From the NCBI GenBank assembly GCA_017550145.1, contig JAFZQG010000004.1, positions 496,001 through 560,000 on the forward strand: DNA of 64,000 nucleotides, in the 5' to 3' direction. This document shows positions 17,576 to 26,357 of this stretch, in pieces (position 1 is the stretch's first letter; each line of letters starts with the position of its first letter). The notes beneath the pieces are model-generated. The model worked only from the letters and a program-made list of their open reading frames with translations, did not search any database and was not told the origin of the DNA. The stretch is from Erysipelotrichaceae bacterium (GTDB lineage Bacteria > Bacillota_I > Bacilli_A > Erysipelotrichales > Erysipelotrichaceae). The position numbers and the translations under genes are program-made.

Positions 17576-18763
17576 ATGGCTGAAAATGAAGACAAAATCG
17601 TATTAACTCTCGGAGAGGAAAAAGTCGAAGAAGAGGTAATAAGTGAAGAAGAAGTAAAAGAAGAAGCAGAACAGATCAAGGATCATGCGACAGTTCCGGT
17701 ATCTGATGTTGTAGGTTATGCAAAACTGGATGACTCAAGTCTGTCCGAAGAAGAGAAGAAGATGGTTGAAGACTTCTCTAAGCAGATCGATATCACCGAA
17801 ACCAATTCCATCCTGCAGTATGGCGCTACTGCCCAGAGCAAGGTCGCCGATTTCTCTGATACAGCTTTAAAGAATGTCAGAACCAAGGACATCGACACCG
17901 TCGGTGATACTTTACTGGATCTGGTTGCTCAGTTGAGAAACTTTGATGTGGATGAGAAGAATGACAATTTCTTCCAGAAACTGTTCAAGAAGGGTTCCAA
18001 CAGCATCAATGATGTAAAGGCTAAATACGACAGCGCCAATGCGAATGTCGACAAGATCGTCAAGATCCTGGAAAACCATCAGATCACACTGATGAAGGAT
18101 ATTAACCTTCTGGATCAGTTATATGAAAAGAACCTGGTCAACTTCAAGGAACTGACAATGTATATCCTGGCCGGTTACAAGCGTCTGGCAGAGATCAAGG
18201 CCAACGAACTTCCGGCAGCTTTAAAGAAAGCTGAAGAATCAGGACTTCCTGAAGATGCACAGGCAGCCAATGACCTTTCTGAAGCAATCACCCGTTTCGA
18301 AAAGAAACTCCATGACCTTGAACTGACAAGAATGGTTTCCATTCAGATGGCTCCGCAGATCCGTCTGGTCCAGAACAACGATACCTTAATGACTGAAAAG
18401 ATCCAGTCAACACTGGTCAACACGATTCCGCTCTGGAAGTCACAGATGCTGATCGCACTCGGTATTGCTCACTCCAAGGAAGCTGTCAAGGCTCAGAATG
18501 AAGTATCTGAGATGACCAATAAGATGCTGAAGGAAAATGCCGAAAACCTGAAGATGGCTACAATCGAAACAGCCAAGGAATCAGAAAGAGGCATCGTCGA
18601 CATCGAAACTCTTACAGCTACCAACAAGAAACTCATTGAAACACTGGAAGAAGTTAAACGTATTCAGACCGAAGGCAGAGAGAAACGCCTTGCGGCTCAG
18701 AACGAACTCCGCCGTATCGAAACCGAACTGCAGAGAGAACTCACCGACGTTATCAACAAATAG
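17576..18763 (+). CDS. TelA-family (toxic anion resistance) protein
   Basis: 395 residues, long helical protein. An acidic N-terminus of about 60 residues precedes the TelA core (FSKQIDITETNSILQYGATAQSKVADFSDTAL) and the helical region ending QKIQSTLVNTIPLWKSQM-like sequence and ETLEEVKRIQTEGREKR. The family is named for tellurite resistance, but its actual role, often linked to the envelope, is unclear. It follows parB by 13 bp with its own AAAGGAAAT site. Confidence 0.88.
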   Translation: MAENEDKIVLTLGEEKVEEEVISEEEVKEEAEQIKDHATVPVSDVVGYAKLDDSSLSEEEKKMVEDFSKQIDITETNSILQYGATAQSKVADFSDTALKNVRTKDIDTVGDTLLDLVAQLRNFDVDEKNDNFFQKLFKKGSNSINDVKAKYDSANANVDKIVKILENHQITLMKDINLLDQLYEKNLVNFKELTMYILAGYKRLAEIKANELPAALKKAEESGLPEDAQAANDLSEAITRFEKKLHDLELTRMVSIQMAPQIRLVQNNDTLMTEKIQSTLVNTIPLWKSQMLIALGIAHSKEAVKAQNEVSEMTNKMLKENAENLKMATIETAKESERGIVDIETLTATNKKLIETLEEVKRIQTEGREKRLAAQNELRRIETELQRELTDVINK

Positions 18764-18770
18764 TTTACAT

Positions 18771-18790
18771 AAGGGCACTCAGGTGCCCTT
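18771..18790 (+). terminator. hairpin after telA
   Basis: An 8-bp stem AAGGGCAC / GTGCCCTT with loop TCAG, followed by only a short T stretch (TTTAT). Probably the end of the rsmG-telA unit. Confidence 0.6.
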
Positions 18791-18810
18791 TATCATGGGC
18801 TGTTTCATAT

Positions 18811-18847
18811 GTTTCTGAAAGTTCTTCGCAGAAACGGAGAACTTTTT
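18811..18847 (+). other. second RNA structure with interleaved stems and U-tract
   Basis: GTTTCTG (18811-18817) can pair with CAGAAAC (18829-18835), and AAAGTTCT (18818-18825) with AGAACTTT (18838-18845). The stems interleave, so they form a pseudoknot or act as alternatives; the second ends in a T-run and could be a terminator. No known riboswitch was recognised. Confidence 0.35.
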
Positions 18848-18852
18848 ATATC

Positions 18853-18882
18853 TTGTGAAATATTGTGAAATATCGTGAATTT
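18853..18882. repeat. three tandem 10-bp repeats upstream of a zinc-finger protein gene
   Basis: TTGTGAAATA is present twice in tandem, with a third, diverged copy (TCGTGAATTT). The 10-bp period places copies on the same DNA face, compatible with a repressor or activator site. It lies about 45-70 bp before the gene at 18924. Confidence 0.4.
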
Positions 18883-18923
18883 TTAATATTTAATATAAAA
18901 TAATATATAGGAGAAAAAGAGTT

Positions 18924-19490
18924 ATGGATAATGAAAATATTTGCTCGGTTTGCGGAAAACCACTAAGTAGATACGGAAACAGGAAACTGAAAGACGGTGC
19001 AGTCTGCCGTAACTGTATAAAGCCGGCTTCTGAATGGCTGGATGATAGTGATTATGAGCGGATGAGTGTCGCTGATTTCGTTAGACATCTTGATTACCGG
19101 AAGGAAAATGAAGAAAAAGTAAATTCGTTTGAACCGGACAAGACGATCGAAGGCAAGTATACACTTTATCTGAGTTCAACGGGAAAAGATTTCCTGTTCT
19201 CCAAGCGTAAGGATTACAAGAAGAGTAATCCCGATGTTATTGCGTTTGATGACATCACAGAGATCAATATCTTTGAGGAAAAGTATCTTGATACGGATGA
19301 TGTCGATATCTGTTTCAATGTCAAACTTAATAATGATCAGATCGATAATATCTATTTCCGGGTCAATGAATTCCCGGGTCTGGTCAGAGACAGTAAGGAA
19401 CATCAGGAAGCCATTGATCTGGCTATGAAATATCTCGAAGGATTTGAAAATGAAGAAGATATGGACTTCGAGCAGACGGAAGGAGAGTAA
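18924..19490 (+). CDS. DUF4428-like zinc-ribbon protein
   Basis: 188 residues. CSVCGKPLSRYGNRKLKDGAVCRNC at the N-terminus is a CxxC-x17-CxxC zinc ribbon of the type seen in DUF4428 proteins. The rest is acidic, with strands that suggest a small beta domain (YTLYLSSTGKDFLFSKRKDY, FDDITEINIF). No enzymatic motif is visible. A TAGGAGAAAAAG ribosome site precedes the ATG, and a small basic protein and a protease follow in the same transcript. Confidence 0.7.
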   Translation: MDNENICSVCGKPLSRYGNRKLKDGAVCRNCIKPASEWLDDSDYERMSVADFVRHLDYRKENEEKVNSFEPDKTIEGKYTLYLSSTGKDFLFSKRKDYKKSNPDVIAFDDITEINIFEEKYLDTDDVDICFNVKLNNDQIDNIYFRVNEFPGLVRDSKEHQEAIDLAMKYLEGFENEEDMDFEQTEGE

Positions 19491-19491
19491 A

Positions 19492-19653
19492 ATGAGCGAA
19501 AAAAAGATAGAAAGCAGAAAAAGACATGCTGTTGAAGGCAATGTAAAGGAACTTAAAAAAGCTGCTAAGGGTCGCGGTACTCAGAAAAGAGTCGGAGCTT
19601 CAACAGGTTTCATGGATCTTGTGAAGAGAGCAGCAAAGGGCATAGCAAAATGA
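19492..19653 (+). CDS. small basic protein, 53 residues
   Basis: Starts MSEKKIESRKRHAVEGNVKELKKAAKG and is rich in Lys and Arg, with no membrane segment. AAGGAGAG lies 4-5 nt before the ATG, which favours this start over an in-frame ATG 48 bp upstream inside the previous gene. Such short basic proteins often bind nucleic acid, but nothing here proves it. Its stop overlaps the start of the clostripain-like gene by 4 bp. Confidence 0.65.
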   Translation: MSEKKIESRKRHAVEGNVKELKKAAKGRGTQKRVGASTGFMDLVKRAAKGIAK

Positions 19654-21974
19654 AGAAGAAGAAAAAATTCAGTATATTTAAAATCCTCTTTTTTATCGTC
19701 ATTGCGGTTGTGATCGTAAATCTTGTCAGCGGTTTATTTAGTCACAGCGCAGGCAATGTGATCACAAATAACAATAATCCTATTGAGGATACCGATGACG
19801 GTAAAAACGGCTATACGGGATTTGCGAACAATGTCAATAACAACTATTCAAACAGCTGGCAGTTAACCAGCAATGTCGGCAAGCTTGATCTGAATACGGT
19901 CGCAGGCATCAGAGATAAACGTACATCGATCGTCGGAAGCAATAAGGATACCGTAACGGTCATGGTTTACATGTGCGGTTCCGATTTGGAATCTCAGGCT
20001 GCCATGGGTGTTTATGACCTGCAGGAAATGGCTTCGGCCAATCTGAGCGATCGGGTAAACGTCATCGTCTACACCGGCGGTACCAAGAGCTGGCATACCG
20101 ATATCATTTCAAGCCGTGTCAATCAGATCTATCAGATCGTCGGCGAAGGCAAGATCAGATGTCTGGAAGACAATGCCGGTACAGGAGCGATGGTCGATCC
20201 GTCGACCCTGACGAGTTTCATCGAATACTGTGCCGATAATTTCCCGGCCAACCGTTTTGAACTGATCATGTGGGATCACGGCGGCGGTATCGTCAGCGGT
20301 TACGGCTATGATGAGAAATATCCTAACTACGGTTCAATGTCTCCGGCTCAGTTTGATAGAGCTCTGACTTCGGCCGGTGTACAGTTTGACTTTGTCGGTT
20401 TTGATGCCTGTCTGATGGCAACGACCGAAACAGCCTTACTGCTGGCTGAACATGCGGACTACATGATCGCTTCGGAAGAATCCGAGCCTGGTATCGGCTG
20501 GTACTACACCAACTGGTTGAGCAAGCTTTCCAGCAATACTTCAATGCCGACGATTGAGATCGGCAAGAATATTGCGGATGACTTCGTATCCCAATGTGCA
20601 TCGCAGACGCCTAATCAGACAGCAACGCTTTCTGTCATTGACCTGGCTGAAGCTGAAGCAACCATTCCGAATGCTTTAAGTACTTTTGCCAAGAGCACGA
20701 TCGATATCATCAATACCGATTATCATAAGGTTGCGAGCGCCAGAAAGGGTTCGAGAGAATTTGCGGCTGATGCGTATCTGGATCTCGTAGACTTCGTGGA
20801 TCTGGCTGCCAAGATCGATACCACTGAATCCAAACAGCTGGCTCAGACCCTGATGTCAGCGGTCAAATACAACAATACTTCGCGTGACATTTCCAATGCG
20901 TATGGTCTGTCTATCTACTTCCCATACCGTTCAACGAAATATGTGAATACAGTCTTAACGACTTATAACGATATTCAGATGAACAGCGATTATTCGGAAT
21001 GTGTCAGAAGTTTTGCGACTTACCAGACCAGCGGTCAGGTATCTTCAGGCGGTTCGCATTACGCCTATCAGACCTACAACAACTACAACGGTTCCAACTA
21101 TTATGATTCACAAAGCAGTGAAGAACTGCTGCTGAACCTGATGGAACTGTTCATGGGCGGAAGCTATTCTTCAAGTGACAGTTATGATTACTACTATGGA
21201 AGAGGTCTTGATAAGATCTTCAACGGCACTATTGATAAGAATATGGTGAAGTATGTTGTCGAGAACCACTTCGATGCGGATCTTAACTGGAAAGACGGCA
21301 AGATCGCTCTGACTGAAAAACAGTGGTCAATGATCAGCGATCTCTTACTCAATGTCTTTGTAGATGACGGAACGGGTTATATCGATCTGGGTAAAGACAA
21401 TATCTTTGAAGTTGGCGATGACGGCAGCTTACTGGCTCCAAGTGACAAGATGTGGCTGGCAGCTTCCATTGACAAGCAGAACTGGGAAATCATCCCTTAC
21501 TACTATATGTTCTCAAGCGGTGAAGGTGATGATATGGTTACAACCGGCAGAATCCCTGTCATACTTAACGGCAAGGATGCGAACCTGATCGTCAAGATCG
21601 ATGATGCGGGTATCAAGGTAACCGGTGCGATCTACAGCTATGGCGAGGATGTGGAGGTTGTAGCCAAGAGCGCAACAGAATTAGCCGGCGACAATAATGT
21701 CGAATTCACCAATGATGGTTCAGACATCAGTGTTTCCGGTGCTGATACAAGCAGCGAAATGATCACCTTAAAAGAAGGTGATGAGATCGAATTCGTCTGT
21801 GACTTCTATGACTATGATGGTGTCTTCACCGACAACTATGTCTTAGGTGACAAGCTGACTGTCAAGGATGATCTGTATATCGGTGATGTCGATATCTCAA
21901 CATACAAGACCCTCTCTTCATATGAGATCAGAGATATCTACCAGCAGAGCTATTTCACACAGGCAGTTAAATAA
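19650..21974 (+). CDS. clostripain-family (C11) cysteine protease, membrane-anchored
   Basis: 774 residues. One N-terminal membrane helix (FKILFFIVIAVVIVNLVSGLF) is followed by an Asn-rich linker and the C11 peptidase domain: TVMVYMCGSDLESQAAMGVYDLQEM, the catalytic His in IMWDHGGG and catalytic Cys in GFDACLMATTE. A Ser/Tyr/Gly-rich spacer near residues 455-500 leads to a C-terminal beta-rich region. The protein probably acts outside the cell and cleaves after Arg/Lys as clostripain does; the substrate is unknown. Confidence 0.9.
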   Translation: MKKKKKFSIFKILFFIVIAVVIVNLVSGLFSHSAGNVITNNNNPIEDTDDGKNGYTGFANNVNNNYSNSWQLTSNVGKLDLNTVAGIRDKRTSIVGSNKDTVTVMVYMCGSDLESQAAMGVYDLQEMASANLSDRVNVIVYTGGTKSWHTDIISSRVNQIYQIVGEGKIRCLEDNAGTGAMVDPSTLTSFIEYCADNFPANRFELIMWDHGGGIVSGYGYDEKYPNYGSMSPAQFDRALTSAGVQFDFVGFDACLMATTETALLLAEHADYMIASEESEPGIGWYYTNWLSKLSSNTSMPTIEIGKNIADDFVSQCASQTPNQTATLSVIDLAEAEATIPNALSTFAKSTIDIINTDYHKVASARKGSREFAADAYLDLVDFVDLAAKIDTTESKQLAQTLMSAVKYNNTSRDISNAYGLSIYFPYRSTKYVNTVLTTYNDIQMNSDYSECVRSFATYQTSGQVSSGGSHYAYQTYNNYNGSNYYDSQSSEELLLNLMELFMGGSYSSSDSYDYYYGRGLDKIFNGTIDKNMVKYVVENHFDADLNWKDGKIALTEKQWSMISDLLLNVFVDDGTGYIDLGKDNIFEVGDDGSLLAPSDKMWLAASIDKQNWEIIPYYYMFSSGEGDDMVTTGRIPVILNGKDANLIVKIDDAGIKVTGAIYSYGEDVEVVAKSATELAGDNNVEFTNDGSDISVSGADTSSEMITLKEGDEIEFVCDFYDYDGVFTDNYVLGDKLTVKDDLYIGDVDISTYKTLSSYEIRDIYQQSYFTQAVK

Positions 21975-22001
21975 TCATTACTGAGAATTCAGAAACAGTG
22001 T

Positions 22002-22024
22002 AAGGTCCGGATAATCCGGGCCTT
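22002..22024 (+). terminator. intrinsic terminator after the C11 protease gene
   Basis: A 10-bp stem 22002-22011 with 22015-22024, loop TAA, followed by TCCTTT. One G-U pair is included. Confidence 0.75.
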
Positions 22025-22059
22025 TCCTTTAACACAAGATCGCTACAGTGAAGCTTTGT

Positions 22060-22065
22060 TATAAT
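22060..22065 (+). promoter_or_regulatory. -10 element for the RluA-type gene
   Basis: TATAAT ends 7 nt before the ATG at 22073. The intervening AAAGGAA resembles a ribosome site, but it lies where the first transcribed base is expected, so a leaderless mRNA is likely. Confidence 0.5.
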
Positions 22066-22072
22066 AAAGGAA

Positions 22073-22972
22073 ATGGAATATACGCTTGACGGAACATGGT
22101 TACATATCGCTATCGATTCCCTGTTTGTGAAGACGATTCAGGAGTTTTTTGATAACTATATTCCTTCCAAAAAGGTCCAGCATCTTCTCATTCAGAATAA
22201 GAATATCCTGCTGGACGGCAATCCCGTCAAAAGAGAAGATGATATTATCGGCTTAAATCTGGATATCAATATCTATCCTGAAACTTATGATTATAAAAAG
22301 ATCGAACTGAAACCGGATGTGGTATATGAGGATGAGATCATTGCGATCGTCAATAAACCGAAGGATCTGCTGGTTCATTCCGATGGAAGTGATGAACTGA
22401 CTTTAACAAAGATCGTCGAATCATATTATGCGGATAAGAATTATATTTCCGCTTTGCCTATCCATCGTCTTGATAAAGAAACAAGCGGATTAGTTGTATA
22501 TTCTAAATCGATTATCTTTCAGCCTTTGCTGGATCAGCTGCTGGCGGAAAAACAGATCCGCAGAAACTACCTGGCGTTTGTGAAGGGAAAGATGGAGGTC
22601 GGCAAGATCATGACGATCGATAAGCCGATCGGCAATGACAGACACAATTCCAATAAACGGATCATCTATAAGAACGGTCAGAATGCTCTGACCAAAGTCA
22701 GATGTGTCGGATGCAGCAAGGCGAAGAATTACTCGGTACTGTCGTGTTCACTAGAAACCGGAAGGACCCACCAGATCAGAGTTCATCTTTCTTCGATCTC
22801 TTATCCGATCCTGAATGATCTGTTATACGGATCAGCTTCGGATCTGTGCATCCGGATGGGTTTATTTGCGGAAAGCATCGAGATGTATCATCCTTTGAAG
22901 GAAGATAATATATATGTGGAAGCCGAGCTTCCAAATGATCTGAACAACCTTTATCTGCAGAGTTTAAGATAA
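22073..22972 (+). CDS. RluA-family pseudouridine synthase
   Basis: 299 residues. An S4-like N-terminal region (SKKVQHLLIQNKNILLDGNPVKREDDI) is followed by the catalytic motif HRLDKETSGLVVYSKS containing the essential Asp, and by LETGRTHQIRVHLSSISYPILND. It isomerises uridines in 23S rRNA (RluD/RluC type) or tRNA; the precise target cannot be told. It opens an overlapping run with YbaK, IspD, RNase M5, RsmA and IspE. Confidence 0.93.
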   Translation: MEYTLDGTWLHIAIDSLFVKTIQEFFDNYIPSKKVQHLLIQNKNILLDGNPVKREDDIIGLNLDINIYPETYDYKKIELKPDVVYEDEIIAIVNKPKDLLVHSDGSDELTLTKIVESYYADKNYISALPIHRLDKETSGLVVYSKSIIFQPLLDQLLAEKQIRRNYLAFVKGKMEVGKIMTIDKPIGNDRHNSNKRIIYKNGQNALTKVRCVGCSKAKNYSVLSCSLETGRTHQIRVHLSSISYPILNDLLYGSASDLCIRMGLFAESIEMYHPLKEDNIYVEAELPNDLNNLYLQSLR

Positions 22973-23439
22973 TGAAGACAAACGCCATGCGCATGCTGGA
23001 CAGCGGAAAAGTAAAGTATGAGGTCCTGGAATATACGATCGATAAGGACAAGTTTTCCGGTGAAGCGGTATCCGATCTCCTGGGTATGGATTACAGACAG
23101 TGCTATAAGACCTTGGGTCTTATTCATGATCACGATGTCTATATCTGTGTGATCTCGGTAGCCGATGAGATCGATCTGAAGAAAGCTGCCGCAGCACTCA
23201 AGGTCAAGAATCTGGAGATGGTCCATGTAAAGGACTTATTGAAAATGGTGGGTTACGAAAGAGGAAGTGTTTCTCCGGTCGGAGTTAAAAAGAATAAGGG
23301 AATCGTCTTCGATGATGAAGTGATGAATCATGAAGAGATCGAAATAAGCGGTGGAGCCTTCGGGATCGGTCTGAAGGTAAACCGTGATGAACTGCTGAAA
23401 TATCTGAATGCGAAAGTGATGGATATAGTAAAAGAATGA
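22972..23439 (+). CDS. ybaK: YbaK/EbsC-type Cys-tRNA(Pro) deacylase
   Basis: 155 residues, typical length. TNAMRMLDSGKVKYEVLEY starts the domain, KTLGLIHDHDVYICVI and GYERGSVSPVGVKKNKGIVFD are family motifs, including the conserved Lys of the editing site. It hydrolyses Cys mischarged onto tRNA-Pro. Its ATG overlaps the stop of the previous gene (TAATGA). Confidence 0.93.
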   Translation: MKTNAMRMLDSGKVKYEVLEYTIDKDKFSGEAVSDLLGMDYRQCYKTLGLIHDHDVYICVISVADEIDLKKAAAALKVKNLEMVHVKDLLKMVGYERGSVSPVGVKKNKGIVFDDEVMNHEEIEISGGAFGIGLKVNRDELLKYLNAKVMDIVKE

Positions 23440-24065
23440 ATTATGATGTCGTAATAGTTGCCTCGGGTAAGGGGCAGCGCGCAAAACTGGGCTACAATAA
23501 GGCTTTCTATAAGATGAAAGACGGAAAGTCAGTTTTGGAACACTCTGCCCATCTTTTTATTGAAGATACCGACTGCAAGAAAATCATCATCGTAACCAAT
23601 GAGGAGTATTTCTCTGAGGTTTTTGAAAACGAAAAAGTTATAAAGACTGTCGGTGGAAAGGAAAGAAAAGATTCCGTCTATAACGGTTTAGCGGAAGTAA
23701 AAAGTGAATATGTGCTGATCCATGATGCGGCCAGACCCTTCTTACATAAGAACGCATTGGAAGAGATCAAAGTTAAAGTAAGCGAAACCGGTGCTGCGGT
23801 TTTAGGCAGAATGGCAGTCGATACGATCAAGATCGTCGATGGCGATAAGGTCGTTAAGACGATCGACAGAAATACGGTCTTTATGGCGGAGACACCGCAG
23901 GCTTTTAAGACTTCGATCATCAAGGACTGTTACGCGAGATGTGAGGATGTCAATTTCACGGATGACACTTCATTAGTGGAATCATTAGGCTATGAAGTAA
24001 GTATTGTAATCGATGAGTATGACAATCATAAACTTACTGCACAAGAGGATTTTAAGGATCTGTGA
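23436..24065 (+). CDS. ispD: 2-C-methyl-D-erythritol 4-phosphate cytidylyltransferase
   Basis: 209 residues. The CTP-binding loop (ASGKGQRAKLGYNKAFYKM), VGGKERKDSVYNGL, LIHDAARPFL and ETPQAFKTSII identify IspD. It makes CDP-methylerythritol in the MEP isoprenoid route; ispE lies two genes downstream. Overlaps both neighbours by 4 bp. Confidence 0.94.
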   Translation: MNYDVVIVASGKGQRAKLGYNKAFYKMKDGKSVLEHSAHLFIEDTDCKKIIIVTNEEYFSEVFENEKVIKTVGGKERKDSVYNGLAEVKSEYVLIHDAARPFLHKNALEEIKVKVSETGAAVLGRMAVDTIKIVDGDKVVKTIDRNTVFMAETPQAFKTSIIKDCYARCEDVNFTDDTSLVESLGYEVSIVIDEYDNHKLTAQEDFKDL

Positions 24066-24586
24066 TTAAAGAAGTGATCGTCGTTGAAGGTGTGAATGAT
24101 ACAAAAAGACTCAAGTCTTTTTTTGATGTGGATACGATCGAAACCCATGGTCTGGGATTAAGCAGAGAGACCATAGAACTGATCAAGGCGATCAATAATA
24201 AAAGAGGAGTGATCCTGTTTCTGGATCCGGATACTCCGGGAGAGAAACTCAGAAACAGGTTAAACAAAGAAATACCGGGATTAAAGAATGCCTTTGTGCT
24301 GAAGGAAGATGCGAGGACCAGAAAGAAAGTCGGAATCGAACATGCTTCAAAAGAAGTGCTGGAAGAAGCACTTAATAATCTGATCACCTATGGTGAAAGT
24401 AAGCGGTCTATTAATGAAGAAGAATTCTACAGATTAGGCTTAAAAGGTGAAGACAGATCTGCGGATTTAAGAAAGAAGGTCTCGGCTCATTTTCATCTCG
24501 GGAAATGCAACGCCAAGACGCTGTTCAACAGACTTAATATGCTGGGAATAACTTATAAGGAAATAGCTGATATTATAAATCTATGA
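24062..24586 (+). CDS. rnmV: ribonuclease M5 (5S rRNA maturation)
   Basis: 174 residues. A Toprim domain with EVIVVEGVNDTKRL, LFLDPDTPGEKLRNRL and the C-terminal KVGIEHASKEVLEEAL is diagnostic. It trims 5S rRNA precursors. The start codon is GTG at 24062 within the ispD stop overlap. It precedes rsmA as in Bacillus. Confidence 0.93.
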   Translation: MIKEVIVVEGVNDTKRLKSFFDVDTIETHGLGLSRETIELIKAINNKRGVILFLDPDTPGEKLRNRLNKEIPGLKNAFVLKEDARTRKKVGIEHASKEVLEEALNNLITYGESKRSINEEEFYRLGLKGEDRSADLRKKVSAHFHLGKCNAKTLFNRLNMLGITYKEIADIINL

Positions 24587-25392
24587 TCGCAAACATCAAC
24601 TTCGTAAAAGAAATAATGGGTGAACTTAAGGCCAAAAAGAAATTCGGTCAGAACTTTCTTATTGATGCCAATATCGTTGACAGGATTGCGCAAAAAGCCT
24701 GTGACGATGATCTGAAAACCATTGAGATCGGACCGGGTCTGGGTGCTTTGACGGAGATGCTTCTGAAGTATTCTAAAGATGTGGATGCCTATGAGATCGA
24801 TAAGGATATGTATGAACTCTTATGTAAGAACATCGATGATGAAAGGCTCACTGTCTATCTGGAGGATTTTCTGGATACCGATTTAAGTAAATATAAGGAA
24901 AAAGTAAATATCTGCGGCAATCTGCCGTACTATGTTACAACTCCGATCCTGTTTAAACTGTTTGAATCGGATCTCGATATGAATAAGATCACGGTCATGG
25001 TACAGAAGGAAGTTGGGGACAGACTCGCAGCCAAGACAGGCAGTGAAGACTATTCCGCCTTAAGTATCGAAGTTCAGTATCTGTATGATGTTAAGCAGGA
25101 AATGAATGTTTCTCGCAAGGTCTTCTATCCTAGTCCGAATGTCGATTCGATCGTCGTCTCTTTTACCCCGATCAGGGAAAGAGACAGGGAATTCGAGAAA
25201 GGTTTCTTTGAGTTTGTGAAGAACTGTTTCCGCATGCGCAGAAAAACACTTCATAATAATCTCAAGGATCTCTATGACAATGAAACGATTGAAAAGATCT
25301 ATAGCGAATGTGATCTCAAATCAAATGTAAGAGCACAGGAGTTGTCCCTAGAGGAATTTCTGAGGTTGTATAATACAGTTATAGAAAAATGA
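24583..25392 (+). CDS. rsmA: 16S rRNA dimethyladenosine transferase RsmA/KsgA
   Basis: 269 residues. KKKFGQNFLIDANIVDRI, the SAM motif EIGPGLGALTEMLL, NLPYYVTTPILFKL and FYPSPNVDSIVV mark the family. It dimethylates A1518/A1519 of 16S rRNA. An ATG at 24616 within GELKAKKKFGQ could be used instead of 24583, but the latter overlaps the rnmV stop, as is the rule in this run. Confidence 0.95.
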   Translation: MIANINFVKEIMGELKAKKKFGQNFLIDANIVDRIAQKACDDDLKTIEIGPGLGALTEMLLKYSKDVDAYEIDKDMYELLCKNIDDERLTVYLEDFLDTDLSKYKEKVNICGNLPYYVTTPILFKLFESDLDMNKITVMVQKEVGDRLAAKTGSEDYSALSIEVQYLYDVKQEMNVSRKVFYPSPNVDSIVVSFTPIRERDREFEKGFFEFVKNCFRMRRKTLHNNLKDLYDNETIEKIYSECDLKSNVRAQELSLEEFLRLYNTVIEK

Positions 25393-26222
25393 AAGATCGC
25401 GCATACGCCAAAATAAACCTCTCTCTGGATGTTTTCAATATCAGAGAAGACGGTTACCATGACATCAATTCCATAATGGTTCCCATTGATTTTTATGATG
25501 AACTGGAGATCAGAATTGCGGATAAGGATTCTTATGACTGCAACAAGTCTTTTATCCGTTTCAATGAATACAATTCCGTCTATAAGATGATGTCCATTCT
25601 TAAGGAAAAATATTCGATCAGTGACAATCATGAAGTAAAACTGAATAAGTTCGTTCCAATCAAAGCCGGACTGGGCGGAGGAACCGCTGATGCGGCCAGT
25701 GTTTTAAGGATCTTCCAGAAACTCTATCATCTGAATATGAGCAAGGAAGAAATACTGGATGTGTGTCTCAAAGTCGGAGCCGATGTGCCTTTCAACTATT
25801 TCAATGTCCCGGCCGTGGTATCGGGCATCGGTGATCAGATCGAGGAAATAAAGATCGCTAAACAGTACTATGTATTACTGGTAAAACCGAAGACCGGTGT
25901 TTCCACAAGACAGGCTTATACCGAGCTGAATATGGAGACCTGTGACCATCCGGATATTGAAAGACTAAGGAAAGCTTTAGCTGAAGGAGAAGACATTAAA
26001 GGCCTCTTAGGCAATTCGCTGGAAGAGCCGGCCTTGAGACTCAATGATGATATCCGCAAGATCAAGGAACAGCTGAGCAGTTTTGAAACTGGTGAAGTAC
26101 TGATGTCGGGAAGCGGTTCGACGGTCTTCTGTATCGATGAGGACAGGGCAAAGATCAGGACCATGTATGAGCATCTTAAAGGCTCGGCTTATTACGTACG
26201 CTATACCAGAACTCTGGCGTAA
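25389..26222 (+). CDS. ispE: 4-diphosphocytidyl-2-C-methyl-D-erythritol kinase
   Basis: 277 residues, GHMP kinase fold: AYAKINLSLDVF at the start, the phosphate loop VPIKAGLGGGTADAASVLR and LMSGSGSTVFCI near the end. It phosphorylates CDP-ME in the MEP pathway and thus works with IspD encoded 1.3 kb upstream. The run ends at a hairpin 33 bp after the stop. Confidence 0.95.
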   Translation: MKDRAYAKINLSLDVFNIREDGYHDINSIMVPIDFYDELEIRIADKDSYDCNKSFIRFNEYNSVYKMMSILKEKYSISDNHEVKLNKFVPIKAGLGGGTADAASVLRIFQKLYHLNMSKEEILDVCLKVGADVPFNYFNVPAVVSGIGDQIEEIKIAKQYYVLLVKPKTGVSTRQAYTELNMETCDHPDIERLRKALAEGEDIKGLLGNSLEEPALRLNDDIRKIKEQLSSFETGEVLMSGSGSTVFCIDEDRAKIRTMYEHLKGSAYYVRYTRTLA

Positions 26223-26254
26223 TCACTTACCGAAATATCTATTTAATAAGCTTG

Positions 26255-26283
26255 AAACAGGCATGTATAATTACCGCCTGTTT
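26255..26283 (+). terminator. intrinsic terminator after ispE
   Basis: An 8-bp stem AAACAGGC / GCCTGTTT with a 13-nt loop, followed by TTTC. Confidence 0.75.
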
Positions 26284-26357
26284 TTTCTTTTGAGCTGATA
26301 ATTAAGCAGGCAAAATATTATATAATATGTTTGAAATACAAAGGAGAAAAGACTGTC

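Noticed and set aside
18811-18847. preQ1-type riboswitch
   Set aside because: It is a small pseudoknot, but the conserved bases of preQ1 classes are not recognisable and the downstream genes have no queuosine link.
19364-19380. Noc-binding site ATTTCCCGGGAAAT
   Set aside because: GAATTCCCGGGTCT matches only the centre and lies within a coding region; too weak to claim.
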